Shown here piece by piece: positions 1-7,480 of a stretch of DNA of 64,000 nucleotides. Origin of the DNA: Lachnospiraceae bacterium (GTDB taxonomy: Bacteria > Bacillota > Clostridia > Lachnospirales > Lachnospiraceae); the NCBI GenBank assembly GCA_024693135.1, contig JAILLN010000049.1, positions 165,475 to 229,474 on the forward strand, read 5' to 3'. The notes beneath the pieces were generated by a model. The model was not told the origin of the DNA, searched no databases, and saw only the letters and a program-made list of their open reading frames with translations. Both the position numbers and the translations under genes were made by a program. How positions within the stretch are numbered: the first letter of the stretch is position 1; the number at the start of each line of letters is the position of its first letter.

Positions 1-298
1 CGGTCCCCTCCACGATATAGATCCCGGACCGGATTCTATCTAATAAGAGAAGCGTCTCCTCCGTTGCATGGAGCTTTTTATCCAGCTCGCTGTCCAGATT
101 CAGCGTCTCTCCGCTTTCCACCCGGCGGATCCCTTCTTCCAGCAGGAAATTGATCTCCATCTCGTCCCTGCAGTCCGGACAAGCCTTAAGATGGGCAAGA
201 AGCCTTCTCGCATCCCCGACCTCCAGCCGCCCCTCCAGGTATCCCGGGATCAGGGACTCTATATCCTTGCACTCATTCATCTGCGTTTCAGATCCCAT
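1..298 (-). CDS. Zinc-finger (zf-HC2) anti-sigma-like protein, C-terminus cut by window
   Basis: The minus-strand frame stays open to the window edge, so only the N-terminal ~99 residues are seen. It begins MNECKDIESLIPGYLEG and carries the H-x3-C-x2-C signature (HLKACPDC) of the zf-HC2 domain, found in zinc-binding anti-sigma factors that hold ECF sigma factors at the membrane. Two in-frame ATGs are possible: 298, which overlaps the esterase stop by 11 nt, and 280, 7 nt after that stop. Neither has a clear Shine-Dalgarno, which suggests translational coupling to the esterase. The usual partner, a sigma factor gene just upstream, is absent here. The domain call is from the visible motif; whether a membrane segment follows cannot be seen. 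Confidence 0.7.
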   Translation of the reverse strand, partial: MGSETQMNECKDIESLIPGYLEGRLEVGDARRLLAHLKACPDCRDEMEINFLLEEGIRRVESGETLNLDSELDKKLHATEETLLLLDRIRSGIYIVEGT

Positions 299-1082
299 CC
301 ATCCAGGTCAGCAGCAGATCGATCCAGGGAGTACATTCTGCCTGGACCGACCCCGGCTCCTCCGGATGCTGGGTTCTCTGGTCTGCCAGGGACAGGCCGT
401 GCTGCCCCTTTGCAAACATATGAAATTCCGTCTGGATCTTATTCCTGCGAAGGGCATTCAGATACAGCAGGGAATTTTCCACAGGGACAGCATCATCCTC
501 ATAGGTGGTCCATATAAAGGTGGGCGGATTATCCTCCCCCACATGCTTCTCCATGGATACCTCCTCCAGCTTCTGCTTATTTTCTGCATCTGCCTCCCCC
601 AGGAGATGGTCAAAGGATTCCCGGTGGGCAAATTCCCCGGAGGTGATCACCGGATAGCAGAGAGCCAGGGCGGCCGGCTTCACAAAGCCCATCTCCTTCC
701 ATACGGAAGCATAAGAAGCCGCCAGATGCCCGCCTGCAGAAAAGCCCATGATGATGAGCTTATCCCTGTCGATGCTCCCCACCTTGCTGGCCTGATTGTA
801 CAGATACTGCATCGCCTGGCCTGCTTCCTTGAGAGCCGTGGGATAGGTGGCCGGGCTTACGGAATACCAGAGAACGGCGGCATTGAATCCATGATTATAA
901 AATTCCATCGCCACAGGCTCGCCCTCTCTTTCACTGGTGAAAGCATATGCGCCTCCCGGACAGATCAGCACGGTCTTTCTCGGATTATTGAACATCTCCC
1001 CGCTTCTTTCATGAAAATACGTGGTAAGACGCGCATAGGGCATGGATCCTTCCGTCTTCATGATGATAGTCCTGTAGATCAT
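288..1082 (-). CDS. Alpha/beta hydrolase, acetyl-esterase-like (BD-FAE/Aes type)
   Basis: A 264-residue cytoplasmic alpha/beta hydrolase with an oxyanion-hole type CPGGAY motif near residue 41 and the nucleophile elbow GFSAGG with Ser115. Family members remove acetyl or other short acyl groups from sugars or xylan. The start at 1082 follows an AGGAGGAG site with good spacing. It lies 100 nt downstream of the second sugar-binding protein and probably belongs to the same sugar operon, so a role in de-esterifying an imported glycoside is inferred. The exact substrate cannot be read from sequence. Confidence 0.8.
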   Translation of the reverse strand: MIYRTIIMKTEGSMPYARLTTYFHERSGEMFNNPRKTVLICPGGAYAFTSEREGEPVAMEFYNHGFNAAVLWYSVSPATYPTALKEAGQAMQYLYNQASKVGSIDRDKLIIMGFSAGGHLAASYASVWKEMGFVKPAALALCYPVITSGEFAHRESFDHLLGEADAENKQKLEEVSMEKHVGEDNPPTFIWTTYEDDAVPVENSLLYLNALRRNKIQTEFHMFAKGQHGLSLADQRTQHPEEPGSVQAECTPWIDLLLTWMDGI

Positions 1083-1182
1083 GGCTCTCCTCCTTCACTG
1101 CCTTTCTCTTTTATCCTTATCTTATTTATAACCTATCTTGAAATCTTTTTCCACCCCGGACGGGGAAGACCTTCCATTTCCC

Positions 1183-2355
1183 TCAATAGGATCTGGACTG
1201 AATGAGGCTTTCGGTCAATGCCGTCACCGGATAAGAGCTGTCCTCCACATGGATGGAGCCGATATAAGACAGGGCGCTGAACTGCCCCTCCTCGATATAG
1301 GTGTCATGGGGAAGGGCCTGGCCCTTTTCCAGCTTCATGACCATATCCGTAAGGATGGGTCCATAGAGGGGGGAGCATTCCGTATTGACCGCGATCTCCC
1401 CATCCAGGGTAAGCCTCAGCCCGTTCCTCGTGGCATCAAAGGACAGGATCAGGATCTCCCCTCCGGCCAGATCCGTGCCCACCTTATATCCCTTTTCCTT
1501 AAGGGCGCTGATGGCTCCGTATGCCATGTTGTCATTCTCGCAGTAGACCACATCGATCCGGTCCCCCAGCCGGCCCAGGAGATCCCGCATGACCTCCTGT
1601 CCTTTTCCCTCGGTAAAGTCCCCTGTCTCCTGGGCGATAAGGCTCCAGTCCGTATTCTCCCTTACCGCCTCCTCCAAAGCCTCGGTCCTGCCGATCTGTG
1701 CCGAAGCACCGAGGGTACCCTGCAGGTCCACCAGACCGATGTTTCCATTGACATGATTGGATTTCAGAAATTCCCGAAGCCAGGCCGTGGCCCGTTCTCC
1801 CTCCAGCCGGAAATCCGATCCCACCCAGGCCACATAGAGATCCTCATCCGATACGTCCACCCTCCTGTCGTAGACGATCACCGGGATCCCGGCTTCCTTT
1901 GCCTCCTTCAGCACGGAGTCCCATCCCTTTTCCACGCAGGGATCCAGAATGATATAATCCACATCCTGGTCGATGAACTCCCGGATGGCCTTCAGCTGGT
2001 TTTCCTGCTTCTGCTGGGCATCGTCAAAGATCAGGTCATAGCCGTTCTGGGAGGAAAAGCAGGCCTGCACCGAGGCCGTGGATGCCATGCGCCAGTCTGA
2101 TTCCGAGCCGATCTGCGACAATCCGATGGTCAGCATCTCCCCCTCGTTTGCCACGGCGCCCTGCTCCAGCCGCACCCTCTCCTCTTCGCTGATCCGCACC
2201 TGCTTCACCCCCTGGATCTCCTGGGATGCCTCTTCACTTTCAAGCACCGCGGGAAACAGGCCGCAGCCTGTAAGGGGCAGCACAGCCAAAAAGGCCAATA
2301 GCATGACAAATACCCCGCGGCCTCGCCACGGGGTATGATTCTGCCTTTTTTTCAT
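1183..2355 (-). CDS. Second sugar-binding lipoprotein of the YtfQ type (periplasmic-binding-protein fold)
   Basis: A 390-residue lipoprotein with a signal peptide ending in the lipobox LTGC31, followed by a type I periplasmic-binding fold. It keeps the YtfQ-family signatures GLSQIGSESDWR, LKAIREFIDQDVDYIIL, VYDRRVDVSD, LQGTLGASAQIGRT and QETGDFTEGKGQEVM. It is clearly paralogous to the protein at 6158-7294 but divergent. The start at 2355 was chosen over 2388 because MKKR begins a normal signal peptide and does not overlap the permease; no strong ribosome binding site is visible. It sits at the end of the importer operon, 4 nt after the second permease. It may be a second substrate receptor or a sensor component for the YesMN pair; this is inference. 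Confidence 0.85.
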   Translation of the reverse strand: MKKRQNHTPWRGRGVFVMLLAFLAVLPLTGCGLFPAVLESEEASQEIQGVKQVRISEEERVRLEQGAVANEGEMLTIGLSQIGSESDWRMASTASVQACFSSQNGYDLIFDDAQQKQENQLKAIREFIDQDVDYIILDPCVEKGWDSVLKEAKEAGIPVIVYDRRVDVSDEDLYVAWVGSDFRLEGERATAWLREFLKSNHVNGNIGLVDLQGTLGASAQIGRTEALEEAVRENTDWSLIAQETGDFTEGKGQEVMRDLLGRLGDRIDVVYCENDNMAYGAISALKEKGYKVGTDLAGGEILILSFDATRNGLRLTLDGEIAVNTECSPLYGPILTDMVMKLEKGQALPHDTYIEEGQFSALSYIGSIHVEDSSYPVTALTESLIQSRSY

Positions 2356-2359
2356 AAGA

Positions 2360-3382
2360 TTACTTATTTCTCTCACGGATCGCCGCAAATACGCTCTGGA
2401 TCACGATGAAGACAAAGAGCAGAGCCGCCGTGAGGATGTTGGGCCAGGAGCTGGCCAGCTTTCCGTTCGTCTTGACGATGGAGGAGATCGTCCCATTGAT
2501 CAGCACGCCGAAGAAGGAGCCAATGACATTTCCCACGCCTCCGGTCAGAAGCGTGCCCCCGATGACGGCGGAAGAAATGGCATCCATCTCAAGCCCCAGA
2601 GCCTGGGAAACGGAGCCTGCCATGGTATTCAGGCAGTAGCATACGCCTCCGATGGAGCAGAGGATGGAGGAAAGCATATAAGCCTTCATCTTGATCAGCT
2701 TCACGTTCAATCCCATCATGGCCGCGGACTGTGCGCTTCCTCCTACTGCATACAGGGAACGTCCGAATTTCGTATAGCGCAGCATGATGAAGGTGACCAC
2801 CAGCACCAGCAGGGCTACGATCACGCCGGGCCTCACATAAGGCGCCATGTATTTTCCCTTATTGTTCACATATCCGCCGAAGGGAACCACGATCTTCGCA
2901 TTGGCCCATTTGTAGAAGGTGGCATTGATGGCCTCGGTAATGGATACCTGATCCGTACAGATCACCGCCGTCATGCCCCGGCAGAAGAACATGCCCGCCA
3001 TGGATACGATGAAGGGCTGGATCTCAAGATATCCGATCAGGAAGCCCTGGAAAAGCCCGAAGGCCACGCCGATGACCAGGACGATCAATACCATGGGAAC
3101 AGCCCCGATCCCCTTGCTCATGCCCACCGCAAGAAGCATACAGTCCATAGCGATCAACGCACCCACGGAAATATCGATGCCGCCGGTGAGCATGACCGCC
3201 GTCATGCCGCAAGCTACGCAGATCAAGCCCGCATTGGTGATCAGGATATTCAAAAAGGTCTGGAAATGCGTAAAGCCTTTTGCTCCATAGGTGATGCATC
3301 CGCCTGCATATAATACGATAAACAGGGCGATGGTGATGATCAGGAGCAGCGTATTGCTGTTGAATTTCTTTTTCGTTTTCAT
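2360..3382 (-). CDS. yjfF: Sugar ABC transporter permease, YjfF-like
   Basis: A 340-residue polytopic permease of the BPD_transp_2 (ribose/galactofuranose) family. It shows the conserved GGIDISVGA segment and the GGTLLTGGVGNVIGSF segment typical of RbsC/YtfT/YjfF proteins, with about eight to ten hydrophobic helices. It is the second of two permeases and would pair with the product of 3379-4479 in the membrane. The start codon overlaps the upstream permease stop by 4 nt (ATGA), which indicates translational coupling. Confidence 0.88.
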   Translation of the reverse strand: MKTKKKFNSNTLLLIITIALFIVLYAGGCITYGAKGFTHFQTFLNILITNAGLICVACGMTAVMLTGGIDISVGALIAMDCMLLAVGMSKGIGAVPMVLIVLVIGVAFGLFQGFLIGYLEIQPFIVSMAGMFFCRGMTAVICTDQVSITEAINATFYKWANAKIVVPFGGYVNNKGKYMAPYVRPGVIVALLVLVVTFIMLRYTKFGRSLYAVGGSAQSAAMMGLNVKLIKMKAYMLSSILCSIGGVCYCLNTMAGSVSQALGLEMDAISSAVIGGTLLTGGVGNVIGSFFGVLINGTISSIVKTNGKLASSWPNILTAALLFVFIVIQSVFAAIRERNK

Positions 3383-4479
3383 GCCTTCACCCCCTTTACC
3401 TGAGCTCTGGCCGCCGCCTGTCTTTTCAGGAAGGCCTTGAAGGGCGGTGCCTCGATCACAACGATCAATATCACGATGACGGCCTTGAAGACTGGTGCCT
3501 GGCTGGCCGACACACCCACAGCATAAAGGGTGGTCGTAATGGCCTGGATCGTATAGGCACCGATGATGGAGCCTGCCAGGTTAAACTTGCCCCCGCCTAA
3601 GCTGTTGCCTCCCAATGCTACCGAAAGGATGGCATCCATTTCCAGGTAAAGCCCGATATTATTGGAGTCCGCCGAGGTGATCCTGGAGGAATTCACGATA
3701 CCCGCGATCGCCGCGAAGAGACCGCAGAGGAAGTAGGCTAAGAAGATCAGGAGCCTGGAATTCAATCCCGCGATCCGGCTGGCCTTTGCGTTGATTCCCA
3801 CCGACTGGATATACATGCCCAGAGCCGTCTTCTTCAAAAGCAGGGTCACCACCAGGATGCAGATGGCCGTAATGATGATGGGCGTCGGGATCGGCCCCGT
3901 AAAAGCACCAAAGTATGCAAAGGATGGATTACGGACATAGACGATCAGGTCATTGCAGAGCAGAAGTCCGATGGCTCTGGCCGCCGAAAAAAGGATCAGG
4001 GTCGCCACCATGGGCTGGATATGAAGATGAGCCACCAGGGTTCCGTTAAAGGCCCCGCATAAAAGTCCCATAAAGATCGCGGCCAGAAGTCCCACCGCCA
4101 GAGGCTTCGCCAAGGTTGTGGTAGAGGATACCCCATAGCCTGCCAGTGTCATGCACATGAAGCTGGCACAGAGGCTCATGACCGACCCCACCGAGATATC
4201 GGTACCGGCTGAAGCCGAAACCACCAGGGTCATACCGATGGCTAAGATCGCGATCTCGCTCCCCCGGTTGATGATATCCACGATACGTCCGTAAAAGATG
4301 GTGCCGCTTGCCGTGGTCTGCCTCAAGGAGATCATGAAGAAGGAAAGGGGATTGTCCCCTACCGCGGCATCATGGATGATATTGACCGCCATGACCAGGA
4401 GCAGGGCCACCACAGGAAGCAGCAGGGGCCATTGCTTGATCTTTTCCCACGACAATTTCGTCCCGTTTTTTGCATTCAT
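3379..4479 (-). CDS. ytfT: Sugar ABC transporter permease, YtfT-like
   Basis: A 366-residue polytopic permease of the same family as its downstream neighbour. The N-terminal region is followed by conserved segments SASAGTDISVGSVM and ALGGNSLGGGKFNLAGS. Together with YjfF-like and YtfR-like proteins it should form a galactofuranose/pentose-type importer. The start at 4479 overlaps the ATPase stop by 4 nt (ATGA), so the three transport genes are tightly coupled. Substrate specificity is inferred from overall similarity to YtfQRT-YjfF and not proven. Confidence 0.88.
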   Translation of the reverse strand: MNAKNGTKLSWEKIKQWPLLLPVVALLLVMAVNIIHDAAVGDNPLSFFMISLRQTTASGTIFYGRIVDIINRGSEIAILAIGMTLVVSASAGTDISVGSVMSLCASFMCMTLAGYGVSSTTTLAKPLAVGLLAAIFMGLLCGAFNGTLVAHLHIQPMVATLILFSAARAIGLLLCNDLIVYVRNPSFAYFGAFTGPIPTPIIITAICILVVTLLLKKTALGMYIQSVGINAKASRIAGLNSRLLIFLAYFLCGLFAAIAGIVNSSRITSADSNNIGLYLEMDAILSVALGGNSLGGGKFNLAGSIIGAYTIQAITTTLYAVGVSASQAPVFKAVIVILIVVIEAPPFKAFLKRQAAARAQVKGVKA

Positions 4480-5990
4480 TCCTGTTCACCTCCCGCTATC
4501 GCTTTCATGACGCCTTCCTGAGAAAGCTCCCGGTCAAGCTCTCCCACCTTCTGGCCGTCCCTCATGATGACCATGCGGTTGCAGGTACGGAGCATCTCCG
4601 ATATTTCCGAAGAGATAAAGAGCACGCTCTTTCCTTCATCCGCAAGCTTTATGATAAGCTTCTGGATCTCTGACTTCGTCCCGATATCGATACCCCTGGT
4701 AGGCTCGTCTAAGATCAGGAAATCCGGATCTGTCGCAAGCCACCTGGCCAAGATCACCTTCTGCTGGTTTCCGCCGGATAACTGCTTTACCAAAGTCTCC
4801 TTGCTGGCCGTCTTGATCTGGATCAGATCGATATAGCGGTCTGCGATCTCCTCCTGCTGTGCCCGGGAGAGCTGCTTAAACATCCCTCTCTTTGCCTGAA
4901 GAGCCAGGATGATATTCTCCCTCACGCTCAGATCGGCGATGATCCCTTCCGCCTTACGGTCATCGGGAAGCATGCCCATGCCCTTATTCATGGCATCGAT
5001 GGGCTGGTTGATCTTGACATGCTCGCCATTTACCTCAAGAGTGCCTGTCTGGGCCTTATCTGCCCCGTAAATGCAGCGGGCAAGCTCGCTCCTTCCGGAA
5101 CCCAGTAGGCCTCCGATGCCTACCACTTCTCCCTTATGGATATCCAGGTCGAAAGGCTTTACGGTACCCGCATGGCTTAAGCCCTTGGCGCTGATCCGAA
5201 GCTCCTCGCTTTCAAAATTCCGGTTTTCCTTCTTGATCTCGGCCAGATCGTCCAGATCCTTGCCCATCATGGCGGCCACCAGCTTCACCCGGGGCAGCTC
5301 GGCGATAGGATATTCTCCCACATATTTTCCATTTCTAAGCACCGTGATCCGGTCACAGACCTCATAGACCTGCTCCAGGAAATGGGTTACGAATACGATC
5401 CCCACTCCCTTATCCCGAAGGCGCCGCATCAATACAAAAAGCTTTTCCACTTCCTCGTCATCCAGGGAAGAGGTGGGCTCATCCAGGATCAGCACCTTGC
5501 ATTCCATATCAACAGCCCTTGCGATGGCGACCATCTGCTGGATCGCAAGAGAATAGTTTTCCAGATTCTGTGTCACATCCACGGAGATCCCCAGGTCGTC
5601 CATGATCTTCTGCGAACGGCTGTTATAGGATTTCCGGTCTATGGTATGCAGCTTCGTCAGAGGCTCCCGCCCGATGAAGAGATTTTCCGCTACGGAAAGA
5701 TTCGGGCAGAGATTGACCTCCTGATAAACCGTGGAAATACCTACGTTTTGGGCATCCCTCGTGGAATGGTTCCTCACCGGTCCGTCGATCCCATCGATAT
5801 GGATCTCTCCCGCCTCAAAATCATTGATGCCGGTCAGGCATTTGATCAGCGTGGACTTTCCGGCTCCGTTTTCCCCCATCAGTGCATGGATCTCGCCCTT
5901 ACGGAGAGTGAAGTCTACCTTGTCGAGCGCCTTGACTCCGGGAAAGGTCATTGAGATCCCCCTGGCGGTCAGCACTACATTATCTTCCAT
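4476..5990 (-). CDS. ytfR: Sugar ABC transporter ATPase with two nucleotide-binding domains, YtfR-like
   Basis: A 504-residue duplicated ATPase of the RbsA/MglA/YtfR class. The first half has a full Walker A (GENGAGKST), Walker B with VLILDEPTSSLD and the switch VFVTH. The second half has the usual degenerate P-loop (GLLGSGRSELAR), a strong LSGGNQQKV signature and LILDEPTRGIDIG. It powers the importer formed by the two permeases downstream. The start follows an AAGGAG site. It is separated from the first binding protein by 167 nt containing a strong hairpin at 6079-6106, which should lower its expression relative to the binding protein. Confidence 0.92.
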   Translation of the reverse strand: MEDNVVLTARGISMTFPGVKALDKVDFTLRKGEIHALMGENGAGKSTLIKCLTGINDFEAGEIHIDGIDGPVRNHSTRDAQNVGISTVYQEVNLCPNLSVAENLFIGREPLTKLHTIDRKSYNSRSQKIMDDLGISVDVTQNLENYSLAIQQMVAIARAVDMECKVLILDEPTSSLDDEEVEKLFVLMRRLRDKGVGIVFVTHFLEQVYEVCDRITVLRNGKYVGEYPIAELPRVKLVAAMMGKDLDDLAEIKKENRNFESEELRISAKGLSHAGTVKPFDLDIHKGEVVGIGGLLGSGRSELARCIYGADKAQTGTLEVNGEHVKINQPIDAMNKGMGMLPDDRKAEGIIADLSVRENIILALQAKRGMFKQLSRAQQEEIADRYIDLIQIKTASKETLVKQLSGGNQQKVILARWLATDPDFLILDEPTRGIDIGTKSEIQKLIIKLADEGKSVLFISSEISEMLRTCNRMVIMRDGQKVGELDRELSQEGVMKAIAGGEQE

Positions 5991-6078
5991 GAACTTCTCC
6001 TTTCCATCCCAATCGGATCCCCGGCTTAACCTTCGCCGGGCATCCCGCTTTTCTTATAAGCTTAACCCTGTAAATAAA

Positions 6079-6106
6079 GGGAGTTCCCGGGTCACCGGGA
6101 ACTCCC
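6079..6106 (-). terminator. Intercistronic hairpin after the first sugar-binding protein
   Basis: A perfect inverted repeat: 12-bp GC-rich arms (6079-6090 and 6095-6106) with a 4-nt loop. On the minus strand it is followed by an AT-rich but interrupted U tract (TTTATTTA). It lies between the binding-protein stop and the ATPase ribosome binding site. It could act as a partial terminator or as an mRNA 3' stabiliser that keeps binding-protein levels above ATPase/permease levels, as in many sugar ABC operons. Confidence 0.75.
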
Positions 6107-6157
6107 GCGGATACTTACAAACGATATCCTGTCAGTGGGTATCAAAACCCCTGCTTC

Positions 6158-7294
6158 TTAGTACTGTGCTGCGATGACGTCGTCCGTAACCTCGATCATG
6201 CTCTGTGCATTGCCGTCAACGGAGAAGTCAACGATCTGATCCTTCAGAGCATACCAGTTATCGGGAACGAGGATCTGCTTCTCAGGCGTGCCGCCAGACT
6301 GAAGGGTCTGAAGAACTCCCTCAACCGTAGGAGCTGCCAGAGGGTTGCACTCGAAGTCAGCCGTGATCTTGCCAGCCTTAACCTGCTCAAGACCTGCTGT
6401 ACATGCATCATAGGAGATCAGGATCACATCGTTGCCAGGGCCATAGGTAACGCCAGCGTTGTCCATAGCGGTCATGGCACCAAATGCCTCGTTATCGTTC
6501 TCGCAGATCACAACATTGAACTTGCCTTCATAGGACTTGCAGAAGGACTCCATAACTTCCTGGCCGCCTGCCTCGGTGAAGTCGCCGGTCTGCTTGTCAA
6601 GCACGGTCCAGCCTTCCCTGTCAGCAACTTCCTGGAAGCCGTCGGTACGTCCGATCTGAGCAGAGGAGCCGATGGTTCCCTGGATGATCAGAGCATTGAT
6701 CTCTTTGATTCCCTGCTTCTCAGCATAAGCCTTCAGCCATTCGCCAGCAGCTTTTCCTTCGGTAAGGAAGTCGGAGCCGACCCATGATACATACTTGTCG
6801 GAATCATCGATGGTCCTGTCGATAACTACTACAGGGATGCCTGCATCTTCGCACTCAGTAAGGACGGTATCCCAGCCGGTTGCGATGATCGGGTCGATGA
6901 TGATGTAATCCACGCCCTGCTCGATGAAGGAACGAACTGCTTCCTTCTGTGCTGCTTCATCATTGTCGCAGTCCACGAAGCTCAGGTCATAGCCGTTTGC
7001 CTCAGAGAATACATCCTGGCAGCTCTTTGTGGAAGCTGTACGCCAGTCAGACTCATGTCCAACCTGTGCGAAGCCAACCTTGATCAGTCCGCCTGCATCC
7101 TCTGCGGGAGCTGCTTCCTCTGCAGGAGCTGCTTCCTCTGCGGGAGCTGCTTCCTCTGCAGGAGCTGCCTCTTCAGCGGGAGCTTCTGCTGCGGGCTCTG
7201 CTGCAGGAGCCGGAGCCGCTGCCTCGCCGCAGCCGGCCAGAAGTGCCACTGCCATGGTTGCCGAAAGAAGTGCGCTCAGTAACTTTTTCTTCAT
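6158..7294 (-). CDS. ytfQ: Sugar-binding lipoprotein, YtfQ-like
   Basis: A 378-residue lipoprotein: signal peptide with lipobox LLAGC22, an Ala/Pro/Glu-rich linker (about residues 28-68) built from EEAAPA repeats, then a YtfQ-type binding domain. Recognisable segments are VGFAQVGHESDWRTAS, VRSFIEQGVDYIIID, ATGWDTVL, VVIDRTIDDSD, IQGTIGSSAQIGRT and CENDNEAFGAM. It captures the sugar outside the membrane and delivers it to the two permeases. The start has a good AAAGGAGG site. It is the first gene after the intergenic promoter region at 7340-7405 and is probably the most highly expressed gene of the operon. Confidence 0.92.
   Translation of the reverse strand: MKKKLLSALLSATMAVALLAGCGEAAAPAPAAEPAAEAPAEEAAPAEEAAPAEEAAPAEEAAPAEDAGGLIKVGFAQVGHESDWRTASTKSCQDVFSEANGYDLSFVDCDNDEAAQKEAVRSFIEQGVDYIIIDPIIATGWDTVLTECEDAGIPVVVIDRTIDDSDKYVSWVGSDFLTEGKAAGEWLKAYAEKQGIKEINALIIQGTIGSSAQIGRTDGFQEVADREGWTVLDKQTGDFTEAGGQEVMESFCKSYEGKFNVVICENDNEAFGAMTAMDNAGVTYGPGNDVILISYDACTAGLEQVKAGKITADFECNPLAAPTVEGVLQTLQSGGTPEKQILVPDNWYALKDQIVDFSVDGNAQSMIEVTDDVIAAQY
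7101..7172. repeat. 18-bp tandem repeat in the binding-protein linker
   Basis: Four near-identical 18-bp units that alternate by one base, so the period is also 36 bp. They encode the EEAAPA linker repeats of the YtfQ-like lipoprotein. Units are in frame, so gain or loss of copies would only change linker length. Confidence 0.8.
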
Positions 7295-7339
7295 ATTTCC
7301 TCCTTTAGAATCCGGGGCTGTGTTTTTTTTGGATGCCCC

Positions 7340-7354
7340 TTTCTACGTTTACAT
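7340..7354 (-). promoter_or_regulatory. cre-like catabolite-repression site
   Basis: On the minus strand the 15 bases ATGTAAACGTAGAAA match the CcpA consensus WTGNAANCGNWNNCW at all but one position. The site covers the proposed -10 box of the sugar importer promoter, a position where CcpA binding would repress. The match was made by eye; binding is inferred. Confidence 0.55.
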
Positions 7355-7375
7355 GTACGATTTTATGACCGTCAA
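7346..7375 (-). promoter_or_regulatory. Proposed promoter of the sugar importer operon
   Basis: A -35 box TTGACG (7370-7375), 18-nt spacer and a weak -10 TAAACG (7346-7351), about 50 nt upstream of the binding-protein start. The weak -10 fits a promoter that needs an activator, for which the adjacent YesN-type regulator is the candidate. Confidence 0.45.
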
Positions 7376-7383
7376 GGAGATTA

Positions 7384-7405
7384 TTCCATATAGAATCTTA
7401 TGGAA
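7384..7405. promoter_or_regulatory. Palindrome upstream of importer promoter, candidate response-regulator site
   Basis: Inverted repeat TTCCATA-8 nt-TATGGAA located just upstream of the -35 box at 7370-7375. This is where an AraC-type activator usually binds, and the YesMN genes are the adjacent upstream genes. Assignment to that regulator is inference. Confidence 0.4.
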
Positions 7406-7480
7406 ATGGTTTTAATTTTTCCTGGATTATGTACAAATTATGAACGATTTTTGAATACAGAAGTGTTTTTGTTCAAAATT

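Noticed and set aside
1140..1165. CCCCG/CGGGG palindrome between the second binding protein and the esterase as a terminator
   Set aside because: The stem is short with a 2-nt loop, and the following A-rich sequence is not a U tract on the minus strand.
150..1205. Long plus-strand open frame (351 codons) across the esterase
   Set aside because: It is a shadow of the minus-strand esterase and anti-sigma-like genes: no ribosome binding site, no recognisable domain and His/Pro/Leu-rich composition typical of antisense frames in GC-rich DNA.
7095..7200. Repeats in the binding protein as a CRISPR array
   Set aside because: The units are adjacent with no unique spacers and encode an in-frame protein linker.
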